Positions 42,770 through 54,536 of a stretch of 64,000 nt of DNA are shown one piece after another. The notes below the pieces were generated by a model. That model did no database searches. It was given only the letters and a program-made list of their open reading frames with translations, and had not been told where the DNA came from. This DNA is from Beta vulgaris subsp. vulgaris (taxonomy: Eukaryota; Streptophyta; Magnoliopsida; Caryophyllales; Amaranthaceae), in the NCBI RefSeq assembly GCF_026745355.1, contig NC_079207.1, positions 34,504,502 through 34,568,501 of the forward strand. The letters run 5' to 3'. The translations under genes were made by a program, and so were the position numbers. Each line of letters begins with the position of its first letter. Position 1 is the stretch's first letter.

Positions 42770-45700
42770 GTATTTGCTATGCACTTATGTGTTTGTTTCA
42801 TTTTTGCTGCTAATTTTTGTTTCGTAATTTTGCACCTTGTTTTTTCGATCATTGAATGTGAATAAATGTAAAGATCATAATGTGAATATTTGTTAGTATA
42901 TAATGTGCAAAATTGGATCTAAATGTGATATTTGTGTCGTTGTTCGTTACGATTTGGTATTTTATTAGTTGAAGTACAATTATTGACTTGACTCTTGTTC
43001 AATGTAAAGACTTTATGCTTTGGTTTCGAGTTTAGTGTAGAGCAGTGCTATCTAATTCGACAAGTTGTGGTGTCTGAATGGGCTCATGAATGCAATTTGC
43101 TACTTTGTCACTTTTATTTGGTCACTCTCTCTTCTCAGCCGAAGAATTCATGATTTAGTATTTTCTTTGAATCATCTTGAAGCAAACATTTTCAATCACC
43201 AAGGTTTCATTACGAAGGTCAACTTTTTACTTATTTATTGTTAGTTTTCATTTTTCTAATTGAATTGCCTAAGGTTTAATTGAAAAAAATGAAATGTCAT
43301 ATCTAGTTTTAATTATTTCAGTTGCTTAAGTTTGTTGTTTTTGGTTTTGTAGCCAATATAAAGAATGGTTTTTCCTATTTTGCAATTAATCTAGGAATTT
43401 CCTTTTCTCTACTTTAATATTCAAGATCAAGAATTTTTTTTTATCTTCTTTTTAGTTATTATAGTCTTTTTTTTTTTTAAAAAAAAACAAAAATCGTGAG
43501 GAGGAACACAGGAGGAATAAGAAGAGAAGCTCGATGGTGGTTGTGGTCGTGCTTTTCATAGGTTAATGCTATGATGTTGCCATGAATACTTGGAGTAAGA
43601 GCTTCCTTGTCAACTGCAAGGTACATGTTCATCCTTTTGGTAATTTTTGTTGCTTATAATAAGACATCTGTTTGTAGTTGTGGATTATATTAGATGCTTT
43701 TTGTAATCTATAGTGCCTAAGGTTTTGAATCTTACTCGATTTTTTTAAGATACTTCGAGTGCAAAAAGATACGACATTTTATGCTTCATACGGATCTAAA
43801 AGTTAGGACTAATTGACATTTTGCTTACAAGTGGTAGAAATAGAATACTAATTTCCATGCGTGATGGCTAACAACATTCGGTCTGTTCTCTTGGATTTCT
43901 CTTATATTATAAGAGGACCTTCACTAGGAATGGACATGTATTGGAGGAATTTCTCGACTGATATCATTTTAGTTTGCCAATGTCATAAGAACCATACTAA
44001 TTAGATTAGTTAGCTGACTGTTTAGGGTGAGCCAATATTTCACAGCCAAGCCTACAATTGATGTACATGAAGAATAGAAAGTCCTTGTAGATTTATCAAT
44101 CTAAAGGAAGTTATTATATATATGGATAGGAAATAAAAGCTAGAACATATCAGGATGTGTTCTATCTACAAAGTAGAGGGAGAGAACCGAAAGGAAGGTC
44201 TGTGTAATACAAGAGAATGCATCGAGTTGCAACATTGGCCATTTCATTGTTGTAGCAAGAATATGCATATATTTTTGTATGTTGGCTAGCATGTGCATAT
44301 AATATTTTCATGTATGTTGGCTAGAATCTTGATTCTTGATCAAAACTCCTAACTATTGTTGTGCCCGAATATCAGCAATTAGTCAGGATCATCCCTTCTT
44401 TGCTAGATTAAGTTGGTTAGTTTTTTGCTATATTTGTTGTATAGAACTAATTATTACATATAGTATTTAAGAATGTTTGGAAAAGTTCTCACCTTTGCTG
44501 AAGTCTTAATTGCTTAAGGTTCACTCCACTAAATTCACTGAGGAAAGGATGACATTTGTATATATCCATCATAAACAAAATTTTCAATTTCTATTTTGTA
44601 AAAGATTATGTCATTTCCTCAACTATTAGTAGGTTTTCGGGCAAATGCGACAACTAACCCCTAAAGGAGTATATCTTAGATGATATAGCATATGATAATG
44701 AAAACTTAAGATGTTTAGCATCCAATGCACTATGATTACCTAAGGGCCCCAATTCCAATGCCTTTAACATCTAATGTCCAATAATCTCCATTATGCAGTT
44801 CTTAACTATAAAAACACCTCCTCTTGCCTATCTTTGAGAAGATTATCATGTAAAAGTATATATTACTTTCTAAACATGTTTGTTATTTGTTACAGAGTTT
44901 GTTTTGATTGTTAAGTATCATTCTTTTAAGCTGCAAAAGTAATTAGCTGAGGTAAAAGTTAAAGAACTTCAATTGCACTTGAAGCTCTTTTGCTGAACAC
45001 AAGAATATATCACCAGTTTGATACTACAGAGTCCATGATGCTTCACTACTATCTTCATCATATCTATTTATGCATGAAATTATAGAAAATTCTTTCCATT
45101 TATTACATGAATACTTTCCTTTTGGATTATTTCATCATATCAGCTCCACTTTAGACTCAAACCAATCAGAAGTAACTGAGAAAAGGCAGGTCAGTAAACA
45201 GACATAATGTTTGTATCAGTTATAAGATACAGAATTTGGTAAGTGTCAAATTCTTAATAGATTTCCTACTTTTTCATATTAGTTAGCTCCATTAGTGGAC
45301 TAAAAAACATCAATAATTGATCATTTATCTGCTGAAAGTGATGATATAAATTTTTTCCACGTGTGTGTTTGTGTGTGTTTTTTCCCATGTTTTGGCGTCT
45401 ATCTTTGACATTGAGCTCTATGCTTTTTTGCCTCTATCATCGTCATCAGTATGCATATGTTATGTTTTGATGGCTCAGTCTTCTTTGTACCTATGTTTAG
45501 GTGGGCTACTTGGTGTCCTCCTTTGATTAGGAGGTCCTGACAAAAACTTTTCGAGTTTGAAGTTTCTATTTAAGTATTTATAGACTCCAAGTCCAAGATG
45601 TAGACATCAAAATTCTACACCATGTCCATCACAATCTTACTTGTCATGGGAGTCATGTATATATGTCTCACACCTATAATCTACGTGTTTTAGAAATTCA

Positions 45701-46105
45701 ACCTCCCTCCAACCCCCCCAAAAAAAGAAAAGAATAAAAGTACATGGATTTTCTCATGGGGTTAAAAAATAGTCCTTACCTACCTGACAATGTAGGTTGC
45801 TTTAAGCAAAGTAAATCAAGAAAGAAAAGTTGGCTTCTTATTGCCATCATTATATGTATTTTGTCTCAATTATATTGATATATTAAGCAAAGAATAATAA
45901 AAATATAAAGCTTAATCAAGACTAGCATAAACAAACACTCACTTCATATACTTTACAGAACAAAATCATTACATTAAATTGATATACAGGTTATGGTTCA
46001 GTCATATTCTGGCTCTATTTTTCTATGGCATGGTAAAAAAAATGTTTACATGACTTTTATTATAGTTTCGAAGTGATTTGTTAATGGCTCATATATGTGT
46101 TACAG
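42770..46105. other. Non-coding stretch between CCME and KDSB fragments
   Basis: AT-rich, with pyrimidine tracts and splice-like sites, consistent with intron sequence from captured genes. No further CCME or KDSB exon could be recognised by eye. No element ends were found. Confidence 0.4.
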
Positions 46106-46229
46106 GTGCTTGCATTGGAGTAAAGCATTTGAAAAGCTTAACTAGAACTGTGATATTGTCATTAACATTGAAGGAGATGAGTCTTTGACTGATTCTGAGA
46201 TAAGATATGGGATAGTTACAACTGTGCAG
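46106..46229 (+). pseudogene. KDSB: Single exon of CMP-Kdo synthetase (KDSB), degenerate
   Basis: Between an acceptor (TTACAG) and a donor (GCAG/GTTCGTG) one frame reads CLHWSKAFEKLN, a stop, then CDIVINIEGDESLTDSEIRY and GIVTTVQ. This matches the conserved DIVVNIQGDEPLIEPEII segment of 3-deoxy-manno-octulosonate cytidylyltransferase, which activates Kdo for pectin rhamnogalacturonan II. The Q-to-E and P-to-S changes in the nucleotide-binding motif and the in-frame TAG mark it as dead. The flanking exons are absent. Confidence 0.78.
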
Positions 46230-48299
46230 GTTCGTGGAAACATTTCTTTTTAGATCAAAGACATAGGTGGCAAATTAATCGACTACCCTATTAAAAGCAA
46301 TGACTTGCTTTACTATAGCAATACAATAGCAGAGTTCCAATGTTGCCTTTACTTAAGTTGTCTTCCTCTTTTCTCCCCTTTCTTTTACTCTTGATACTTC
46401 CCTTCTCTTCCATGGTTGTCCTCACAAGACCAACTAGTTTAACTCAAAAGAAGCAAACGAAGTATTCACTAATTTTTAAGTTTTCCTCTAAAATACTCGA
46501 GTACTCTCTCGAATGGTCCTCAAGAATAATCACTTAGTCAATCAATTAAATTCTCTATCGAATGGTCTTTAGTCAATTGATTAAGAGATTCAATAAATTC
46601 GGAAAACCCCTAATGAAAGATTCCCTTAATTTCTAATCAATATCTTGGCCTAGAAATTAAGTTGATTCTTGGAGATGATAAAATAGTTCAAAATTCGATT
46701 TATAGAACATTTGAGTCCAAAATACCAAAGCATAAATGTGATCGATATCTATCCTAGGGTCTCAAAACACCAAAATCAATGCATAAATTTCTTTAAAACA
46801 TCACAATCACATCAACAAAACATTTAAACTTGAATCCATACTTTTACCCTAACCTTAGATAAGAAACTTCTCACTAATCATGGATTATAAGCAATTAAAC
46901 ATGAAATTTACGACTAATCTAAGGTTAAACATAATTAAGAGATAAATAATCTAACAGAAATAACAATTATGAGACTATAAGAATGGAGAACTAATAATAA
47001 CGAGGAACAAGAACAACCACGGAAAGATGAAATAAAAACTGAAACTTGAAATTAAATTGAATGAAAAGTACCTTTAATGTTGTAGGAATCACAAACTATG
47101 ATCAATGAATTTCAAATCTAGTAACAAGTTTAAAGTTTTCTCTCTTTAATATGAACCCTAGAATAACTCTCTATAGTCTAGAATAATAAAGCATAGATCA
47201 ACTAAAATAAAACCTATCGTTTTTAAGTTGGCTTGAATTTTTCTTTTTCGGAAACGAATGGTGCGGGTGCACCAAAAGGAGGTGGGGGCGCACCACAAGC
47301 AGGTGCGGGCGCACCAAGCCCTATTGCCTCAAAACCAAAATCCGTCGTCAAATGATGCGGGTGCACCATGCCCTGCTGGTTTTTTCGTCTTCTCAATATA
47401 GACTAGAAATTCCAATAAAAACATGAGAAAACATGGTAAAAGCATATGTATTAGAAATTCGATGAAAATTGATCGAAAATCTAGGAAAATGTCACTATGA
47501 TCAATCAATGATCAAGTGAAAGAAATAGAAAGGAAAATGTGGAGAAAAGAGGGGAGAAAAGAGAATAAAGAGGATCAAACCAAACCAAAAGGAGGTCATA
47601 AAGTGCGTTAGAAATGCACTTATCAGTTACTTTTTGTTTTATGTTGGTCATTATTTGGTTTATACTGGTGTCTTTTGATTGTTGCTCCTTTCTTTTGAGT
47701 ATGTTTGCAGTAAGTTCCTTATTATATATGTTATTACCATATTTCATTTCTATTATTTCACCATTTGAAACAAAAGAGCAAAAGCACGTGGAAGTTTCCA
47801 TAAAAGTATACAAAACTATAGCGAATAAACTTGTTAATATGAAGATAAATGCTGATAATGAAGAAAAACACTAAAAAGCCAATTGAACCAATTAGACAAT
47901 AAGATAAGGAGCAAGAAGGTTGACAAAGGACACGAGAATTCTCTTGGTGTTGATGCCAATGCACCAAAAGAATCTGGTTCTTACATCCCCCCTGCAAGAT
48001 TATCTTAACTTCTATCCTCCACGACTCCAGTGACTCTCTCGTTGTCTATAGTGGTCACCAAATGGCTTGTAGCGGTTATAAAATAGATTATTTTAGTTTT
48101 GACTCATATGGTTATATTGGTGTCAATTTATATAAATGGTGTTCCATACACCTTTGTGGTATTCTTTAATATTTTAATTATCAGAATAATATTTTTTTAA
48201 TTTTGTTATGAATATTTCATTCATGGGAATTATATTCTATTTAATGATATTCGTTTGTTATGGTTAATTTTCATATAATTATTATAATAACTTTGTAGT
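46230..48299. other. Non-coding stretch with GC-rich GGTGCACC motifs and a possible LTR end
   Basis: Mostly AT-rich. Around 47260-47370 several GCGGGTGCACC / GGGCGCACCA motifs stand out. At 47609-47627 the minus strand begins TGATAAGTGCATTTCTAACG, which resembles an LTR start, but no partner end or duplication was found. A short frame ending at 47994-48007 (ESGSYIPPARLS) might be the tail of an exon of unknown origin. Confidence 0.35.
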
Positions 48300-49130
48300 T
48301 ATGGTATCTTATATTATTATATTAGTAACTTATTACCTTAAATTGGTCAAAATCTGGCTTTAGAACTTAAAAAGGTAAATTTTATAAGCGTATAATGTCA
48401 TGTTTGAAAGTGGTGACTTATCATATTAATTTAGTCACTTATAAGTTGTAAGTGGTGACATTTTGAATTAGAACTCAAAAACTAATTTAATATTTGGATT
48501 TTATATATTATAGAATGGTCATTTGTAACTTTAGTTATACATGACAATAACAAAGTACATGACAAGTTTTCAAAGAGTTGAAATGTTTTAATAGCAAAGA
48601 ACACAATACGGTCACTAACTAACATTGAATAGTCACTTATTTACATAAGTTGGTCACTTGTCAACATAAGTTATTCATATTTCAAAATATTGTCTCAAAA
48701 TAAGATAGTCAATTATTACATTGGGTGGTATCTTATATTATTACATTGGTAACTTATTACATTAAATTGTTCCCATTTTGGATGTAGAACTTAAAAGGTA
48801 AATTTCATAAACTTATAATTTCAAGCTTTAAAGTGACAACTTATTATGTTAAATTAGTCACTTTTAAGTTCAAAGTAGTGATTTTTTGAATTTAACCTCA
48901 AAAGATTATTTGAATATTTGGATCTTATATATTTTAGAATGGTCATTTTGTAACTTTATTTATAAATAACATTAACAAACTAGCATGTCAATTTTTCAAA
49001 GAGTTGAAATGTTTTTTATAGCAAAGAGTCCAAAAGGGTATGCAACTAACATTAAATGGTCACTTATTTACATAAACATAAGTTGTGCACATTTAAAAAT
49101 ATCATTGTATTAACATAAAATGGTCACTTA
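48300..49130. repeat. Tandem dimer of an AT-rich unit of about 425 bp
   Basis: TGGTATCTTATATTATTA followed by AGTAACTTATTA..TTAAATTG (from about 48300) recurs from about 48725. Shared phrases continue through both units: AACTTAAAAGGTAAATTT, TTAGTCACTT, AGAATGGTCATTT and TTTTCAAAGAGTTGAAATG. Confidence 0.75.
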
Positions 49131-50742
49131 TTAAAATAAGCCTTTTTTGCTTTCCTTTTGGCTTTTGGTGCAGGTCCCCTTTCACTGTCATCCTTTTATC
49201 TGCTATTATTCGGTATTTTTTGATACAGACTTGCTCTTGGTCGGTTTTGCTCGAAAAGGCTTTTCTGCATTTTTGTTTGGAAGTTTGATTTATAATTTGA
49301 CTGTCCTCTTAATTGAAGTGTTCTTCTCCTGTAAAAAATGGTGATATTAGTACAAATCGAATATGTAAAGAATTGATAAGTTTAAAATGGTCACTAATAA
49401 AACTAAAAATCGTACATTTCAATACAAACTAGATAATTATCTAAATTGCATAGCTTTCCTATTGTATGTGGCTATTTAATGGAATTTGGGTTGAGTTGAT
49501 TTGCTCAAATAACTTATATGCATAATGAAAACATCACGAGCAAAATGGGAATAAAAGAAGCATTTAAGAGACGATAATTTCTATGAGAGAAAAAACCTAA
49601 CTCTTTGATATTTGTTGGACTTCCCACTATTCATGTGAGAAATAATAATTAGTGACACTTCCATGCTTACCAATCAAAATTCCAAGATTCAACACATGAT
49701 TGGTTACTTTTTATTTAATTCTGGCTACGGATCTTTCTTAAGCACAATTTAGTATTCTGTAAAATGGTCTCTTATTGACTAATATTAGTTACTAATAAAG
49801 ATTTATGGTTAGTAGGTTTATGGGCAATAATCAACAAAACATTCATTTAATCACCAACACCATTAATACATCTGGGTTCAAAGTTGGTTTGCCTTAAATA
49901 TTTTGCTCAACATCCAACCATGCTAACATTACAGTATTCAACAAAGCACTTCTCAAATAACTAATTTATTCAGACAACTAGTAAAGCAATAACAACCCTA
50001 AGCTGACATTATAATTCTATAAAGCAAAGAAATTATATTACAGACAAATGAAAAAGCCTGTGAAAAACAACAAAGAAATTACATTAGAATTAACAGTAAA
50101 GAGCAAAAATGAGAAAAATTAGAGAAAAAACCTAGCAATTAAAGAAATCTAAACATCACTTTATCAGAAGCATGAGAACAATTTCAAATTCATAAACTAG
50201 TCCTTAAATGGACTGAAGTAGGCCCCTAAATGGACTAAGCAGTCCCTAAATATTGACTAGAACTGATTACATAGTACAAACAATTTTAACATGGTAGTAG
50301 CTTGAAAAGAAATTCTGACCAATTAATAGTAAAACCATTGATCAAATTATGACCAGTTAATAAAAGCATGCCAATCAAAAACTCCTATGTGCAAGCAACT
50401 CATATCAACATTATCAGTTTCAACTGATTAACATCCAATCTTCTTCACAAAAGCATATTCAAAACCTAAATTTGTAATTATAGTAGGCCAAAATAGAAAT
50501 TATATGTTGTTTTAACTGATTAGTTGTTTAAATATGTAGCCTCAACTGTTTATAAGCATGTTAACTAAAAATTCGACAATTAAGCTCAATTTAGGTTCAA
50601 ATTTTACTTTTGAAGTTATTTTCCCCAAATAAAACCCTAAGTTTTGCCGATTTTAACACATGCATTGAACTTATCGAAGAATCTAAGCTACAAAGTGAAT
50701 TCAGATAAAAAACAACTCGAATATGGATTTGTGGAGTTGTTT
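49131..50742. other. Unassigned AT-rich stretch
   Basis: No supported gene, RNA or element was seen. TGGTCAC(T)TATT-like phrases from the tandem unit upstream recur weakly in its first few hundred bases. Confidence 0.4.
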
Positions 50743-51024
50743 CTAACCTTTTCTCTCTGAATTATCCAACTGAGAAGTGAAATGTAAAAGAATGTGAGCA
50801 TTATAATGCCAAAAAGTATCTCTACCTTCATCATCATCATCAAAAGTATGCAATTTCAAATCATAATAATCACCTTCAAAAGATCTATTCATATCCCAAA
50901 GATCACCATTAACCCTAGAAATCACTGCATTTGACGCCAACTTTCTCGAAATTTGCATTGCGATATCAATTAGAGTTGTAATCCTTTTTTTACCTTCCTT
51001 AACATTTCCATCCGGCAATGTTAT
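50743..51024 (-). pseudogene. Threonyl-tRNA synthetase fragment (TGS domain region)
   Basis: The minus strand reads ITLPDGNVKEGKKRITT, then DIAMQISRKLASNAVISRVN, GDLWDMNRSFEGD, DYYDLKLHTFDDDDEGRDTF and WHYNAHIL. This is the TGS domain and the start of the second additional domain of cytosolic/mitochondrial ThrRS, where intact proteins have EGRDTFWHSSAHILG. The match ends after HIL at about 50789, and the frame runs on into unrelated sequence. The first zinc-site His of the editing domain lies in the changed HSSAH stretch (now HYNAH). No catalytic-core exon is nearby, so the fragment is non-functional. Confidence 0.8.
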
Positions 51025-51658
51025 CCTTCACCAAAACAAAAACAAAAAAAAAAATAGTAAAAAAATCATTAAAAAAGGGGAAGAACAAAAAGGAGGGAGA
51101 AACTTGATGGATTCGCCGGAGATGGAGAGATGGTGGAGAGCGATTTTTGCTAAAGAACTAGCTGGAATGAAGAGAGAGAAGATAAAAATGAGGGGTACTG
51201 TTATGTTTTTGAAATACGATAATGGTGTGTTATTTTGTTTTGTGTTTCAATTTTTTTTGCCTTTTTTTATTTGGATTGTTTGTGGATATTGGGTTATTTG
51301 TGTTATTGTTGGTAGTAGGTATTATTCTCAAGCTTTTAATACACATGTTTATAATCTCAATCAAAAATATTAACAATATATAGTTACTAAGATTCGAGCA
51401 CATGACCTTTGAAATGAAATGTAAGAGTTTAACAACTAATTCATTACAATTTTATTGCTTAATGTTTCAAAGTAAAATGTAATAAAGTCTTATAATTGTA
51501 TGTAATTATAAAACATGTAAACAAGCTTTTTAATATCTAACTCTTTTATTAAGTTATAACTTTCTCTTACAAAAATTCTATTAAAATTGTTATTTTTATC
51601 CCCAATTCGTTGGATTTTTTTTTAAAACAACTCAATTATCATGTCATGATGTCTATTT
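51025..51658. other. Unassigned stretch between ThrRS fragment and copia LTR
   Basis: A plus-strand frame at 51104-51373 has a plausible first 40 residues (MERWWRAIFAKELAGMKREK) and a hydrophobic tail, but no family was recognised and no exon structure was seen. The rest is AT-rich. Confidence 0.35.
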
Positions 51659-52184
51659 TGTAGGAATATAGATGAAAATATAGCGGAATTTCAGGAAACA
51701 AATTTCCTAACATCTATCACAAGATCGCATGCATAACATAAAAAAGAATCACATTATAAGGAAAAGAATATTCAACCTTTGTAGCGTGTTTTCCACCAGA
51801 TTACAAGTACCAGAGATCAAAGAACAACAATTGATGTCCCTCTACTCAGTCCACGAGCACAAATTGAATTCCCACGTTTGCTAGAACGAAAGAGGATGAA
51901 CATATTTCACTCTCTTCTTTTTTAGGGAGGGTGGCCGGATTTTCCAAAGGATATTAGGGTTTTCTCTCTCTTTTCAGTTTGAAAGTTAATGACAAGAAGA
52001 ACGTTCTATTCCACTCTCCTATTATAACCTTTTATAATAGTAAGAGAATAGGTTTAGAGAGAGACCTAACCTAACCCTAATTTCTCCTATTGGCCGGTTT
52101 TCTTACTTCAATAAGTTACTACAATGTGTGACCTTATAGGATTAGGTTAACTTAGTAGTACGTTCAATCAATATTGTCCCACTA
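51659..52184 (-). repeat. Copia 3' LTR, distal part
   Basis: About 526 bp, continuous with 56405-56510 once the LINE and one copy of its 13-bp duplication are removed, for a full LTR of roughly 630 bp. The left end is set at the TG in TTTTGTAGGAATAT; this choice is tentative. Confidence 0.65.
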
Positions 52185-52429
52185 ACCAACATTTATTATT
52201 TTATTTTTTTTTGCTAAGTAATAAGAGATTATATTATACCATCAACCAACCACCATACACATAGAGAACATTACATTGTAATTGAGAGTTCTCTTAACCA
52301 CATTCTATCTCTCATAGTAGTTTTCTTTGGCAAAACACTATATATTCTATCTATACATGTGTGTTTTATCCTATGCACTTGTTTCTCCACTATATCCAGT
52401 TTACTATTCCATAAAACATCATTTCTTGC

Positions 52430-54536
52430 TCACCATACTTGATATGCAGCAGCACAGATGACAGTTAGTTTCACTTGGCGCCTGAATCTTGACTCACCAC
52501 TAATGCTCACCCTTGTTATCAAACCCTGAATCGAGATATCTTGTGATTGCAGTTGCAGCCAATGCATAATTCTTCTGAGAACTTCTTTACTGAATTGACA
52601 GTGAAAGAACAAGTGGTTGTGTGTTTCCTCCTTTGAACCACACAGCAGGCATGTAGGATCATCTAGAACACCCTCTTTGGTTAACCTTTCAGTAGTTGTT
52701 AATCTACTTAACATTACTAACCAGCATAGAAATCTATGCTTTTGAATGTTCATTCTACCCCAAATAGCATCATGCCAAGTCACTATTTGTTGCTCAGCAT
52801 CCAGTTTCTTGTATATCTCCTTTACTGAGTATACATTCATATTCATGATATGAGGAAGAGAGAACTTCAACTTCAATTGCTTTTTTACCTGGCAAATCAT
52901 CTTCCAATACCAACTACACTGCTGAGGAGGGTTGTAAACCCACCAATCTTCCTCTTTTACATACAGTTCATGGACCCACCTTATCCATAAATTGTCCTTT
53001 TTTAAAGCAATAGCCTACACATACCTCCCTAGAGCTTCCTGATTCCAAATCAAAATGTTTTTGATTCCTAGACCACCTTCTTTTTTACTGCAACAGACTG
53101 AATCCTATCTTACATTCCCTGGTTTTTTACTGTAGTGCTCACCAGTCCATAGATATGATCTGCATATCTTGTTGATATCATGTAGAACATTCCTGGGAAT
53201 GATCATAATCTGAGCCCAATAGACATGTAATCTCATGAGTACAGAGTTCACCAAGCATAATCTTCCTTGATAGGAAAGATGTCTACTGCTCCAGCACCTT
53301 ATTCTTGCTGTCATTTTTTCCACAAGGCCTTCACAGTCTTTAATACTAAGCCTTTTGTAGCAGATAGGAACCCCTAGATATCTGAAAGGGAACCTACCCA
53401 GACAGAAGCCTGACATGTGCAACAATGTTTGAACTTCCTGTTGCTTTATCCCCACAGTGTACAGTTCTGATTTTTGTTTGTTGGCTTCTAATCCTGAAAT
53501 CTCTGAGAAATGAGTGAAACCTTGCAGCATTCTCAATACAGACTGGTATTCACCCTTACAACACATGATGATATCATCTGCAAAGCATAGATGGTTGATC
53601 TTCTTGCAGAGCTAGACTTGCTTTTGTATCTTCAATATGTATCTGAGAAAAACCCTGTTTATTCATCTCCTTTAGCATTTTCTTCACCTGTTTCAATTTC
53701 TGAGTGAATTTGAACATGGCATACCCTCTGACATGAAATCTCCAACTATTATGGACCTTACTCATAAAATCCTCTCCCATACTCCACATGTGAAAGTATT
53801 TGAAGGGAGTTTTAATATTACTAACTCCCTCATGGACTCTGATCAATATAGGGGTGTGGTCAAATAAGCCTTCATCCATAAACATGGCCTCTGCAGTACT
53901 GAACAGATCCCTCCATTTCTCATTTCCCAGTGCTCTGTCCAACTTTGAAAAAACTCTATCACTACCTTGTTGCTTGTTGTTCCAAGTGTAGTAACATCCA
54001 TTTGACTTAATATCATCTAGTCCACAGTTATTAACAAACCTTCTAAATGCCTCCATCTCTCCATCTTTAACAAGAGCACCCAATCTTTCACCCTTGTTGA
54101 GCACACAATTAAAGTCACCACCAATTATCGATGGCTCAGTCATGGTATCAGCTTGCAACATCAGATCCTTCCACAATTGCTCTCTATCTCCTGCATTATT
54201 GAATGCATAAACAAAAGTGCTACAAAAACCTGTTGTTGTTCCAGTAGGCTTTATAAAATAATGAATAGCCTGAGCACTCATCCACCTTATATCCACTTGA
54301 AAACTCAATGGATTCCATGCCAATATGACTCTACCTCCATTGTGATATGATGAATTTGAGCAAAAACACCATCCACTAAACAAGCTTTGGTACACTTTTC
54401 CCATATTTTTTGCTTTTACTTTAGTCTCAATGAGACTAACCATTCCAGGGGATTTCTTATTCAACAACATCTTCACTTCTTTTTGCTTCATCATGCTGTT
54501 GATCCCCTGGACATTCCATATCAGTATATTATCCAT
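52430..54536 (-). pseudogene. LINE ORF2 with RT core deleted
   Basis: Starts MDNILIWNVQGINSMMKQKE. The endonuclease is readable without interruption for about 310 residues, with GGDFNCVLN; the usual SDHTP is FDHTP, a change at the serine before the catalytic histidine. Near 53605 the frame jumps from KASLALQE straight to KINHLCFADDIIMCC, so the RT fingers and most of the palm are missing (about 1.1 kb judged against the LINE at 10.6-13.9 kb). The post-RT region (FRYLGVPICYKRLS) and zf-RVT (CLLCGSKEETHNHLFFHC) follow with stops near 53100 and 52430. Confidence 0.87.

Noticed and set aside
51104..51373. Plus-strand 89-codon ORF next to the ThrRS fragment, with a faint lipoxygenase-like N-terminal motif
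   Set aside because: The resemblance covers only a few residues (GTVMFLK) and the rest is a hydrophobic tail; not enough to name.
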